Part shown: positions 35,034-44,198 of the stretch, in pieces
How the letters are laid out: every line of letters starts with the position of its first letter
Numbering within the stretch: position 1 is the first letter of the stretch
Source: Parasphingorhabdus cellanae
GTDB lineage: Bacteria; Pseudomonadota; Alphaproteobacteria; Sphingomonadales; Sphingomonadaceae
NCBI RefSeq assembly: GCF_017498565.1
Contig: NZ_CP071794.1
Location: 3,400,001 to 3,464,000, forward strand
DNA length: 64,000 nucleotides
Reading direction: 5' to 3'
Notes under the pieces: generated by a model
Databases searched by the model: none
What the model saw: only the letters and a program-made list of their open reading frames with translations
What the model was told of the DNA's origin: nothing
Position numbers and translations under genes: made by a program

Positions 35034-37683
35034 CATTCTCTCCTTTCGATTGGACATCAAGATCATAGAATAAATCACCATCCAGCTTGTATATACCGGT
35101 GACCTCTTCTGGGATGGTCACGGCTTTTGTGGCCGTTTGTTCGCCGGCTGTAACGGTGATGTCATACGTTCGCCCGGCTTCAACGCCCTCTAGAAAGAAT
35201 CGTCCCTTGGCGTTGGTGAAGATTTGCGTTGTATCCGCGCCTTTTGCACCGCTGGCGGTATCCCTTGCCTCGGCGGTTACAAATACCAAAGCATCGCCAT
35301 CCCGGTCGACCATGTTACCCACCAGCGACACATTCCGGGCACTTCCTACCTCGAGATGAAAGCCGCTGCGATAACCCGGATTGACCGCAAAGACCTGTCC
35401 ACCAAGGGAGGTTCCGGCTGGCGCATCGGGCGCGTCCACTTGCAGCGAGCGATTAAAATAGGGCGTCATAGTGGTGACAACCGCCGGCCCCAAAGCACCG
35501 CTATAGGCTGAATATTGAGTCTTGCTTGATCCGAAACCCGTCCTCGGTTCGACCGCCAGCTGATAATCCCCTGCCTTTTCATTGGCCCTGACAATGGCAA
35601 AGCTGTTGCGGACGGGACGGCTTATTCCAAACTGTCCGTCAGCCATAACTATGGCGGTTCCAAAAGTAACCTCCGTCCGCAAGTCCCGTTCACGATCGCT
35701 GAAATAATTGCTGGATATTTGCTCGATCGATCCTTCAAAACGATTGCCGATATAGGTTGCGCGGCCAAACTGACGATCAGAACCATCGCGCCGCTCCGCT
35801 GCTGCGCTAAACCCGAAACTGTTGACGCCTACCGAAGCCAAGCGATTATACTCTATGCGGGCAGCATTATCCTCGCTTGTATATGATGAGGTCAATGAAG
35901 ACCGGCCCAGCGGTACGGATAGTCCTATCCGAAATACCGGTCCGCTGCGCTCATCACTACGGCGATATTCGGCGCTGGCCGAAACCGAACCAAAACGGAA
36001 CTGATGTGAATAGTTGGCGCCGATATAATAGCCATCACGCTGCCCATCGCGAAATTCGTCATAGCCGGCAAAAAACTGGAGGCGCGATTGCGATGTGATT
36101 TTTTGACCGATCCGGAACCGTGCCTGTTTGGCAATGAATGATCCGCCAAATAACTGATTCAGAGTCCGGTAGTCCTTTCCGGTCAAAATGACGGTGGCAT
36201 CAATGGCACGGTCGCGAACAATATCCGTATCTCGCCATCGGTATTGCAAAGAAATCTGGCTATGATCAGGGTTAAAGCTGTTGACGTTGGTCGAGCTGTT
36301 CACGCCGAATGTACCGATCGGAGATGCCCAGACGATTTCTGCGCCAACCAGGTTGAAAAACCGGTCACCTTCCCAGTTGAGTCCCCCTGTCAACGTTGGC
36401 GTAAACCCGTAGCGCACAAATGCGGTGCCATTGTAATTATTGTCGTCATAGCGCCGGACGCCATCCTCATCACGATAGGGCAATCCGAAATTGGCGGCGA
36501 AGTCAAACAGGCCCGGTGCAAGCAGTTCAATATCATAAAATGCCGGATAGGACCGCAATTCGGTTTCTCCGCTGGCATAGGTGATGCGCAGTTCTATATC
36601 ATTGCCGGCAGAAGGTATCAGCGGAAAATCCCTTAGGTTATAGCGCCCGCTACGCAGATCATAAGTCCGTATTGGTACGCCATTCAACAACACCTCAACC
36701 CGCGCCGAACGGTCAATTTCAAAGGCCTGTTCCGGAGAAGGGCGAATGTTTAGATAAGGATTGATATTGAAGTTCCGGAACGCAGATATTCCGGCAATGC
36801 GCGGCGCATTTTGAAATGGCCGGCGCCCGACACTAAGATCGCCCAGCTCGTACCGGACCAGTGTATCACGGTCATCATAAGTGAGCCGAATATCGCCGCG
36901 CGAAAATTTTTTCTGGCGGCTATCATCATAACGCAGCTCCGCTTCGGCGACGAGACCGCGGACATTTAGTGCCAGATCCACGTCGGCCACAAATCGGGCG
37001 AAACCCGTGTCCGCAGATCGGGAATCCTCGACAATAGTTGTGCCGGCTCGGACCGAAACATAGCCTGAAAAATCACTTTGCTCGACCAGCTCAATGTCGG
37101 AACGATTGCGCAAAGACCTGAGATTCAGGCTCCTGACCGTTCTCATTGCAGCGGGGATGTCGATACGCAAAACCAGTTGGGCATCGTCAAATGCCACAGT
37201 CAGCCCCAGTTTGCGCAACTCGTCAAACGTCACGCTGTCTCTGCCGTTGGCTAGCGCCTTTAACAAATCGGCCGTCTCTACAACCGTAATCGGGGCGAGC
37301 ACTGTGTTGACAAAACTTGCCGCAATAGATCCGGGCTGACCTTTGTTATCCGGTGTCACCAGATATTCACCGACGTTGATACCCTCAATCAGGACGACAT
37401 AATTGCCTTCGCCAAGCGCCGGTCGCTCTTTGCCGAATACCTGTTTGAAAATATCATCTATTGATTCTTGCGGTTCGTCTTCTGATGTCTGGCCTTCAGG
37501 GCTTTGAATAGCTTGGTTCTGATTCTTCCGATCCTGATCTTCCTGATCCGGACTCTCTGTCGACTGACTATTCAGCCCATTTGAGACACCGACATCGGGG
37601 GTATCGGCATGCGCGGCTCGACCGCCGGAAAGCGCAACCGCCAGTACGACCAGCGATGACCGGACAAGAAACGAAATCCGCAT
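35014..37683 (-). CDS. Fimbrial outer-membrane usher-like protein
   Basis: 889 residues with a signal peptide (SLVVLAVALSGGRAAHA). An acidic Gln/Asp/Glu-rich linker (30-75) precedes an N-terminal domain with EGINVGEYLV. A large beta-barrel follows with usher middle-domain motifs: a YELGDLSVGRRPFQ segment, VEVLLNGVPIRTYDLRSGRYNLRDFPL and a DIELRITYASGE strand. The C-terminus (about 795-885, VSLVGNMVDRDGDAL, RFFLEGVEAGRTYDITV) resembles a carboxypeptidase-regulatory/Ig-like plug domain. It would form the pore that secretes and assembles the pilin subunits. It is divergent from gamma-type FimD ushers, closer to CS1/alternate types. The chaperone gene is 15 bases upstream. Confidence 0.82.
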   Translation of the reverse strand: MRISFLVRSSLVVLAVALSGGRAAHADTPDVGVSNGLNSQSTESPDQEDQDRKNQNQAIQSPEGQTSEDEPQESIDDIFKQVFGKERPALGEGNYVVLIEGINVGEYLVTPDNKGQPGSIAASFVNTVLAPITVVETADLLKALANGRDSVTFDELRKLGLTVAFDDAQLVLRIDIPAAMRTVRSLNLRSLRNRSDIELVEQSDFSGYVSVRAGTTIVEDSRSADTGFARFVADVDLALNVRGLVAEAELRYDDSRQKKFSRGDIRLTYDDRDTLVRYELGDLSVGRRPFQNAPRIAGISAFRNFNINPYLNIRPSPEQAFEIDRSARVEVLLNGVPIRTYDLRSGRYNLRDFPLIPSAGNDIELRITYASGETELRSYPAFYDIELLAPGLFDFAANFGLPYRDEDGVRRYDDNNYNGTAFVRYGFTPTLTGGLNWEGDRFFNLVGAEIVWASPIGTFGVNSSTNVNSFNPDHSQISLQYRWRDTDIVRDRAIDATVILTGKDYRTLNQLFGGSFIAKQARFRIGQKITSQSRLQFFAGYDEFRDGQRDGYYIGANYSHQFRFGSVSASAEYRRSDERSGPVFRIGLSVPLGRSSLTSSYTSEDNAARIEYNRLASVGVNSFGFSAAAERRDGSDRQFGRATYIGNRFEGSIEQISSNYFSDRERDLRTEVTFGTAIVMADGQFGISRPVRNSFAIVRANEKAGDYQLAVEPRTGFGSSKTQYSAYSGALGPAVVTTMTPYFNRSLQVDAPDAPAGTSLGGQVFAVNPGYRSGFHLEVGSARNVSLVGNMVDRDGDALVFVTAEARDTASGAKGADTTQIFTNAKGRFFLEGVEAGRTYDITVTAGEQTATKAVTIPEEVTGIYKLDGDLFYDLDVQSKGENDDETIP

Positions 37684-37698
37684 GGCGCGCGATACGGT

Positions 37699-38463
37699 CT
37701 AGTTAAAGACCGTATACTCCGTGCGAAATTCGCCTTCTACCGGACCGGGCGTCAACCCATCCGGCCATGGCAGTCTTACCACCCTTTCCGTGCCGACCAG
37801 GATATTGAGATTTGCGACATTGGCCATCTGGTCGCCTTCCAATGTGACTGGAGCACCACCATTTTGCGGCTTCACAACAAGGACAGGCCGGTCGAGGATG
37901 GCGCGCCGCGTCCCGTCGCTCAATATCTTGACTTCCAACCAGTCTTTTCCGCTCTCGTCCTTAACCGGTGCGATACCGGTGAGGCGCGCGGACGGTTTGG
38001 ATTGTGGCGGGACAATATAAAGCGCCGCTTCATAACGGTAGTTCATACTGACATTGACCGATACATCGCCCTGTTTCTCGTCCTTGAACTTGATTGGTAA
38101 TTGGTTGGACACGAGACGGAAGGTCAGCTCCTTTTCCGGGGCTGGATCGCCAACCCAGCGAACCTTGAAACTCTGGCTCGCCTTGGGCGCAATTACCATC
38201 TGCGGTGGGGTGATGATTATATTTTCGTCTTCCGGTTTGCGGGTTTCCGTCCCATCCGGGTTTTGTTCCCGGGTGTAAGCGCGCACCTCAATCGCAATCG
38301 GCACATCATGCGTATTGGTTAGCACAACGGATTGAGTGGCACCGGCGCCGGTTGGCGAAAGCTGGATGACGATCGGTTTCATGTCGTAGCTACTTGCGGG
38401 TGTCAAACCAACCAGCATTGCCAGCGGCAGCAAAAGCGCCGCGCGTCTGAGAAATTTCAACAT
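37699..38463 (-). CDS. Fimbrial periplasmic chaperone (PapD-like)
   Basis: 254 residues with a signal peptide ending PASS. PIVIQLSPTGAGATQSVVLTNTHDVPIAIEVRAY begins the first Ig domain, continued by IITPPQMVIAPKASQSFKVRWVG and by ELTFRLVSNQLPI, the usual chaperone strand with subunit-capping hydrophobics. The second domain follows (LTGIAPVKDESGKDWLEV). It donates a strand to pilins in the periplasm and delivers them to the usher. Second gene of the operon, behind the major pilin gene. Confidence 0.87.
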   Translation of the reverse strand: MLKFLRRAALLLPLAMLVGLTPASSYDMKPIVIQLSPTGAGATQSVVLTNTHDVPIAIEVRAYTREQNPDGTETRKPEDENIIITPPQMVIAPKASQSFKVRWVGDPAPEKELTFRLVSNQLPIKFKDEKQGDVSVNVSMNYRYEAALYIVPPQSKPSARLTGIAPVKDESGKDWLEVKILSDGTRRAILDRPVLVVKPQNGGAPVTLEGDQMANVANLNILVGTERVVRLPWPDGLTPGPVEGEFRTEYTVFN

Positions 38464-38546
38464 TTTTATCTCCTCAACCCGAAGAAGGGATGGTCGGCGA
38501 TGCGAAACACACCGCCGACCACTTGATCAGATTTTCAGCAAATCAA

Positions 38547-39074
38547 TTAAAAGTTTGCTGCCAAAGTGATTGTCAGTTCATCTTCGTAAGTACCCGCGAC
38601 AGCGAACTCGTTGAGACTGTCAAAGCTCAGATCGAGATTACCGGTACGCGTGCCAGCATTGGTTAGGATATTTTGCCAGTCATTGTTGGTCACGATAGTA
38701 ACTGGGGTTCCGTTCATGTCGGCAGAGTTTGTTGAGGTTGCCCCAATACCTGTACCCAGAAAGCTGGCTTCGATATCATAATCGATGTTAACAACACCGC
38801 CGCTTTCCTGGTGCTCCATACCGCCATTGGCTGATTCCAACGACACAGTATAGGGAGAGTTGCAGGAATAGAGGATCGTCAACGAACCCTGATTGCCAAC
38901 GTTCAGCATATCCACATCGAAACTACCAGCACCCTCAGGGATCAGTTCACAATTGCTGTCAACAGAACCACTCAGGCCGATAACATAGGACTCACTGTCC
39001 TGTGCTGAGGCTGGTGAAGCGATCATCAGTGCTGGAACAGCTACTGCAGCGGCAAATTTTACAAGAGTTTTCAT
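38547..39074 (-). CDS. Major fimbrial subunit-like protein
   Basis: 175 residues from ATG 39074, with GGAG upstream. The signal peptide is MKTLVKFAAAVAVPALMIASPASA. The mature domain has the pilin disulfide pair (SNCELIP and LYSCNSPY), Gly/Ser/Thr/Asn-rich beta-strands and a C-terminal EFAVAGTYEDELTITLAANF resembling the last strand of spore-coat-U/fimbrial subunits. It is the first gene of the operon and is followed by an 83-base gap to the chaperone. Assembly would be by donor-strand exchange through the usher. Confidence 0.8.
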   Translation of the reverse strand: MKTLVKFAAAVAVPALMIASPASAQDSESYVIGLSGSVDSNCELIPEGAGSFDVDMLNVGNQGSLTILYSCNSPYTVSLESANGGMEHQESGGVVNIDYDIEASFLGTGIGATSTNSADMNGTPVTIVTNNDWQNILTNAGTRTGNLDLSFDSLNEFAVAGTYEDELTITLAANF

Positions 39075-39370
39075 TTCAATTCTCCGTCTTATGGGGATAT
39101 CCCCGTTGATGCGGTTTCCGGATTGGAAATCGCTGATTATGGCCGGAAATTTACAGCTGCATCGACCGGCCTCAGATGCAACCGACGGGAATTTGGAAGT
39201 TGGAGAAAGCCGCTCCGCCGCATATTGACGCAACATTCGTTGCATAAGCGGCGGCACTGCGCTAAGTTTGCACAGTGAGGCTTTCTCACAACCCGGGCAG
39301 AGTTCCCATGAACCTGTCCGCACGGCCTGCCAGCGATTTGACACCAATCATGGTCGCTGGTGGGCCCCCT

Positions 39371-39404
39371 TTTTTGAAAATCCGGTTTTCCGGTTTTTCA
39401 AAAA
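39371..39404. other. Long stem-loop upstream of the fimbrial operon
   Basis: TTTTTGAAAATCCGG (39371-39385) and CCGGTTTTTCAAAAA (39390-39404) pair over 15 positions with one mismatch around a TTTT loop. It lies about 300 bases before the pilin start. It could be a terminator remnant, a regulatory RNA structure or a protein-binding site. Confidence 0.55.
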
Positions 39405-40181
39405 CCTTAATTTTTCCACTGTCTTTTCCATATTTGCACCATTTTCTGGCGTTTATAAATGTGATGGAATTATATATCATATCTCAGCTGGATTGAATCG
39501 ATCGGTGGCAATCCCTAGTCAATCCATATGATATTAAAATGTTACGATTGTGTACGTCCTCCCTTGATATCAAGCAGTTAGCGCCACAGCTTTGCTAGCT
39601 ATGTGGGCTATCTAAAGAAGCCGTGATGGGACACCAAAACAGACCATGACAGTCCGTCGGCTGGTGATCTGATGTGCTCCGGCAATAAGAAGCTGGAGCG
39701 CAATATTTTTCAACACAGCAAGTTTTCTAAGTGCGCATTGTCAACACACATCCTCCAAACTCGCGACCCTGTTCAAACCAAGAATGCCAACACCGAAAGT
39801 GTTAAGCAATTTAATGTTACACTGTTGTTAAGGACATCTCCTAACAAAGCTTATGGCGCGATACCATCCACAAAAAATGACTCTTTGCAAGTGATACAAA
39901 CACGACGTACTGTCCCAATTAAGGCCATTCGAATCTATTACCTTATAAATCAATAAGTAACGATAGTGCGCCGACGACTTGGTCACTATAAATTTCCAGT
40001 TCTATTCTTTCGATCATGTCAAACTTATGTTATTTTGATTAAATCTGTTGGTTAACCCAGCAATATAATTCACCCATCAACTTCCGATTCGCGATCTCCG
40101 CGCCACGGTGATGTGATGATTGCCAATGCCTGAAATTACAGGTTCAGTATATTAGCAAAATCTCCCGCGTAAAATACCCAA

Positions 40182-40472
40182 TTGACAACTGGTAATCGTC
40201 AGAAACGTTGCCACCCTAGTGTAGATTCTCAGAATGAAACTTACTACTATAAGAACAGCTTTAATCTCCGTGATCAAATTACGAACTTGCTGAGTAGGGA
40301 TGATGACGTCCACTTCCCAAGTGGTACCAGTTCAGCATTTAGCTTCACTCTGAACAGCGGAACATCCCATTTGGCTGTGGTATCTGGCTTCAACAAAAGT
40401 GATTTCGGGGAATATGAGCTGAGCATCGAAGGCCCAGGCAATATTGCTGCTTTTCCTGAGTCAGCGACATAA
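40182..40472 (+). pseudogene. Possible remnant with a PPC-like C-terminal segment
   Basis: A 96-codon frame opens with a TTG and no ribosome site. Its end (AFSFTLNSGTSHLAVVSGF, then DFGEYELSIEGPG) vaguely resembles a bacterial pre-peptidase C-terminal (PPC) strand pattern. The first half looks non-coding. It may be a fragment of a former secreted protein or chance; support is weak. Confidence 0.2.
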
Positions 40473-40796
40473 GCTTTCATGACCTTAGTTTTGGTGCAGT
40501 CGGACCCGTAATCCCCCGCCGTCGGAAAACAAATGTGAGCGTTTGTTCCGCTTAGGCAACAATCGATGATCCTGGTCAGAGTAATCTAACGGAACTTTTT
40601 TGTGCGCAAAGCCAACCATCGACCTGTTGGGTAGCAGGCCTTGTCAATCTTCACACCAAGAAAACTCACACTTTTTTAATGCTATATTGCTTTGATACTG
40701 ATTTATGTCGCTTTGATGGATATCAGTCATTATAAATTGCGCAAAATACCGTCAAGCACTCGTCTAATTCGCTGGATCTAGGGGCAATAAGAGACC

Positions 40797-41567
40797 GTGA
40801 AACCTCGAAAAATTCTGTAACTTTTGCTGATCATATGGCTTGGGCAAACTGCCTTCCCGCAAGCGATCGCAGCGCAGGCGGCCACTGTCTTGCGTGAGCA
40901 AGCGCCTACGCGAACCATGTTGGTGAATCCCGATGGACGCGAACAGATGCTGTATTTTGTCAATCTGGCCAGCGGGCTGGATTTGCTTGGCAATGACAGT
41001 GAGACTCTCATCAACGCGCGGCGGCTGGCGGATGGTGGTGACTAGGAAGCGGCATCTCGTCTGTTTGACGAACTGGCCGAATCCTAGGATCCGACTGATA
41101 ACGCGGCCGGTATTTATGGCGGTTATGTCGCAGCTATGCAGCAAGGTGAAGAACCGACCTCTCCGCTGCTTCAATCGACCGCTGAGAGTTATCTCACGCT
41201 TACACTGATTGCCGCTTATGCCGGCGATTTACGGACTGCGAAAATCAATGCAGAAAAGGGTGTCATGGCGTTCCCGGGCGCTGCTCTGTTTTATCAGGCT
41301 AAGGCAGATGTCGAGGCTTTGTTGGGCGAGCCCGATGCAGCCATCGCGACTATAGCTGCCGCGCGCGCTTCTTTTCCTGACGAGAACATGCTGGCGATAG
41401 GCGAAGCGAATCTGTTACGCGACTACAGCGGCAGACCAAAGGCCGCGCGCGACCTCCTGGAGCCGATCCTAACAGTTTTCTCGCCCGAAAAAGCGCAAGC
41501 GAAAAACTGGATGGCGATAGGCGGATCGACGGAGGCGGACATGCTCGTGGAACGCGCCGCTGGATGA
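40797..41567 (+). pseudogene. Decayed secreted TPR-like protein gene with three premature stops
   Basis: Reading one frame from GTG 40797 gives MKPRKIL, then TAA at 40818, then a signal-like LLLIIWLGQTAFPQAIAAQAA. The frame continues through QMLYFVNLASGLDLL to TAG 41043, then EAASRLFDELAES and TAG 41085, and runs on to TGA 41565. The last 150 codons have TPR-like helices (TLIAAYAGDLRTAKINAEKGV, AALFYQAKADVEALLGEPDAA). A continuous signal peptide and repeat pattern across three stops indicates a dead gene rather than separate genes. It is directly followed, in another frame, by a cyclase fragment. Confidence 0.65.
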
Positions 41568-41946
41568 TCCCGATCATGCTTTGCACGCGGTGGAGGCCGC
41601 GCGCGAGATGCTGGCGGAAATGGAGAATATCAACAGCAAAATTCAGGCGATGCTGCCTGCTGACGCCAATGTACCAGTGATCCGTATGGGCATTGGCATC
41701 AACACCGGTACTTGCGTGGTCGGAAATATGGACTCAGACCGCCGGTTTGATTATTCGGTACTGGGCGATGCTGTCAACTTGGCCTCGCGTCTCGAAGACT
41801 AATGTAAAGAACAAGCGGTCGATATGTTAATCGATCAGACCACCGTCAGCGCAGCGCCGTCTTTGACCTTCCGGAAAGTGGCCGATATTCAGGTCAAAGG
41901 GCGATCAGCGACCGAGCCAACTTACACATTATGTGATGAGACTTGA
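41548..41946 (+). pseudogene. C-terminal fragment of a class III adenylate/guanylate cyclase
   Basis: Codons from 41548 read WNAPLDDPDHALHAVEAAREM, followed by RMGIGINTGTCVVGNMDSD and DYSVLGDAVNLASRLED, which are core motifs of the class III cyclase catalytic domain. A TAA stop at 41800 interrupts the frame, after which CKEQAVDMLIDQTT through VKGRSATEPTYTL continues to TGA 41944. The metal-binding N-terminal half of the catalytic domain is missing. It is a truncated, inactive remnant, probably of a CHASE2-type membrane cyclase. Confidence 0.75.
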
Positions 41947-42007
41947 TCCATACAAATTGAAGAAGGCGTCAGCCACTCAATGATTAGCAGAGTAGATCAA
42001 GAATTGA

Positions 42008-43282
42008 TCAAGTCTCTTCTACCCATTCATGCTGTAACGGTTTTGCGGCTAGCGCCATTAATCCTGCAGCGATGATGTAAAATATCAGCGAAATCAGCAT
42101 GGAATAGCGTAGGCTATCTTCACCATAAATTGGGGTAAGACTATCGGACAGTGCGCCAAGGAAAAATATCCCACCACCAATACCTATAAGATTATTGATC
42201 AACAGAAATAGCGCCGAAGCAGTGGCTCTGGTTTCTGCCGTGACGAGATGCTGAACGGCAGACAAAACCGGGCCCAGCCAGATATAGGCGAGGCCTTGTG
42301 GGATCAGAAACAGGACAAATGCCAGCGTTGCCGAACCACTTAAGATGCCGGCAGCGAAGAGCGGGACCGCAAGTAGGAAAGCGATGGCCGGCACCAGCCC
42401 ATAGGCGCCCTTGTTTTTACTGCCGAGCCAGTCGCCCAAAACGCCGCCGCCAATCACACCAGCGACCCCGCCAATCAACAAGATCGATCCGAAGAAGAGC
42501 GACGTTTCAATAAGGTTCAAACCGAAGCTGCGCTGCAATAGACTGGGCAGCCAGAAAGCAATGCCATAGCCCAGCATCGAACTGGAGGCCGCACCGAGTG
42601 CGAGAAACCAGAAAGCACGCTTTTTGGTAAGAATTTTGAGAATATCGATGAAACTGGGTTGTGATATTGTCACGTCCGCGCTGACGGGCGTCTTCACGGG
42701 ATCGCGGACAAGATATTTGAAAAGTGGTGCAATCAGGATCCCCGCTAATCCGACCACAAGAAAGGCAAGGCGCCAGTCTACCGTTGCAGCTATATAACCG
42801 CCTGCGATCACGCCAGTGGCGGACCCCAGAGGGATGCCGAGCGAATAGATGGAAAGAGCGCGCGCACGCTTATGGCTTGGGAAATAATCAGCGATCAGCG
42901 CATAGGATGGTGCAACGCCGCCTGCTTCGCCTATCCCAACGCCAAGCCGTGCAAGAAATATCGACCAGAATCCCTGTGCGAAACCACAAAGCGCGGTAAA
43001 TCCGCTCCATACAGCCAAGGAAATAGTGATTACCCAGCTGCGGTTTGTCTTATCAGCAATCCAGCCCAGGGGTACTGCCAAGGTGGAATAGAGCAGGGCA
43101 AAGGCAATGCCTCCCAGCAATCCCATTTGGGTGTCGCTGAGGCCGAGGTCTGCCTGAATAGGCCCAGCTAATATCGCCAATATCTGGCGGTCAACAAAAT
43201 TGAAAATATAGACGACTAGCAACATGCCAAGCGCCATATTGGGGGAGGTCTTGGGACCCGGGAGGGTTGCTTTGCTTGCCAT
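42008..43282 (-). CDS. MFS transporter (spinster-like subgroup)
   Basis: 424 residues with twelve hydrophobic helices. ALGMLLVVYIFNFVDRQILAIL starts helix 1, and GVGIGEAGGVAPSYALIADYFP in helices 4-5 is the same signature as in the transporter at 25.6 kb. Its ATG directly follows the TAG of the upstream hydrolase gene (no spacer), so translation is coupled. With the TonB receptor and hydrolase it forms an uptake and processing module: outer-membrane entry, inner-membrane transport, hydrolysis. Substrate unknown. Confidence 0.93.
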   Translation of the reverse strand: MASKATLPGPKTSPNMALGMLLVVYIFNFVDRQILAILAGPIQADLGLSDTQMGLLGGIAFALLYSTLAVPLGWIADKTNRSWVITISLAVWSGFTALCGFAQGFWSIFLARLGVGIGEAGGVAPSYALIADYFPSHKRARALSIYSLGIPLGSATGVIAGGYIAATVDWRLAFLVVGLAGILIAPLFKYLVRDPVKTPVSADVTISQPSFIDILKILTKKRAFWFLALGAASSSMLGYGIAFWLPSLLQRSFGLNLIETSLFFGSILLIGGVAGVIGGGVLGDWLGSKNKGAYGLVPAIAFLLAVPLFAAGILSGSATLAFVLFLIPQGLAYIWLGPVLSAVQHLVTAETRATASALFLLINNLIGIGGGIFFLGALSDSLTPIYGEDSLRYSMLISLIFYIIAAGLMALAAKPLQHEWVEET

Positions 43283-44188
43283 CTATGGAGCGATATTTTT
43301 TAAGAACGGATCAATCGCTGATAATACAGCTGGTTCGTCAAGCATCGGTGCATGGCCACGGTTAGCTATCTCTACAGCGCTGATAGGTCCAGAATGGCGG
43401 CGTTGCATTTCTGTTATCGTCGATGGAGAGATTATGTCTGTAAGCGCGCCATAGATGATAAGCGTCGGAATGTTAGCGAACTGGTCCCATATTGGCCATA
43501 GATCTAGCGGTACAGCGGTTTGCTGAGTGCCGGAAAGGCCTTCCGAGATAGCTGGGTCATAAGCATATTTAATCTGGCCATCGGGTAGTTCCTGGCAGAC
43601 GCGCCGAGCGAAGCTGAGCCAGTCCTTGTCATCATAGCCGATCAACATATCACCATGGACCTTCCGGCAATGGTTGGCGGCTTGTTGCCAGTTCTCAAAG
43701 GGTTCGAGCGCCCTGACATAGCTTTGAATACGATCCAATCCAATCTGTTCAACCACCGGGCCAATGTCATTGAGGATCAGGCTATGGAAACGTTCTGGGT
43801 CGCTCGCCGCCATCATCATCGCCATAATGCCGCCCATGGATGTGCCGATCAGGCCAACTTGGTCAAGCTGCAAGCTGGCCATCAATGCCAACATGTCTCC
43901 CACATAAGTTGTCGGCGTATAATTTGCAGGCTCAGGGTCATAGTCTGACCGCCCACGTCCGCGTTGGTCTGGGATTATAAGTCGATATCGTCCTGCCAGA
44001 TGTGTGGCGAGACCTTCAAAATCGGCACTGTTTCTGGTTAGTCCGTGCATCAATAGCAACGACGGCCCGTCACCATCATAAATGCGCGCGTACAGTGTCA
44101 GCCGGTCATCACCGCTGTGGTAGAAATGATTCCTATAGACAGACGAATCGCCTTGTTCGCGATCCGTCTGTGGAAACGATTCTGTCAT
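43283..44188 (-). CDS. Alpha/beta-fold hydrolase
   Basis: 301 residues from ATG 44188; a TTG at 44224 would overlap the receptor gene. The fold is shown by LLLMHGLTRNSADF (oxyanion HG), PDQRGRGRSDY, the nucleophile Ser117 in GTSMGG, an acid in IYGALTDIISP and the catalytic His in NRGHAPMLDEP. Esterase, lactonase or C-C hydrolase activity is possible. Middle gene of the receptor-hydrolase-MFS operon, ten bases after the receptor stop. Confidence 0.92.
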   Translation of the reverse strand: MTESFPQTDREQGDSSVYRNHFYHSGDDRLTLYARIYDGDGPSLLLMHGLTRNSADFEGLATHLAGRYRLIIPDQRGRGRSDYDPEPANYTPTTYVGDMLALMASLQLDQVGLIGTSMGGIMAMMMAASDPERFHSLILNDIGPVVEQIGLDRIQSYVRALEPFENWQQAANHCRKVHGDMLIGYDDKDWLSFARRVCQELPDGQIKYAYDPAISEGLSGTQQTAVPLDLWPIWDQFANIPTLIIYGALTDIISPSTITEMQRRHSGPISAVEIANRGHAPMLDEPAVLSAIDPFLKNIAP

Positions 44189-44198
44189 ACTGGCCGGC

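Larger units (their letters stand above)
39075..40796. other. AT-richer non-coding region with decayed sequence
   Basis: No complete gene is convincing across about 1.7 kb. Short open frames (for example 39672-39956) lack recognisable domains and ribosome sites. The stretch is visibly richer in A and T than its surroundings and contains the hairpin at 39371-39404 and a weak domain remnant at 40182-40472. The pilin promoter should lie in its first few hundred bases. Confidence 0.6.

Noticed and set aside
39672..39956. 94-codon open frame in the AT-richer region
   Set aside because: There is no ribosome site, domain or periodicity suggestive of coding.
41043..41087. Amber stops read through by recoding (pyrrolysine or suppressor)
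   Set aside because: A TAA also interrupts the same frame in the signal peptide and the neighbouring cyclase is truncated, so decay is simpler.
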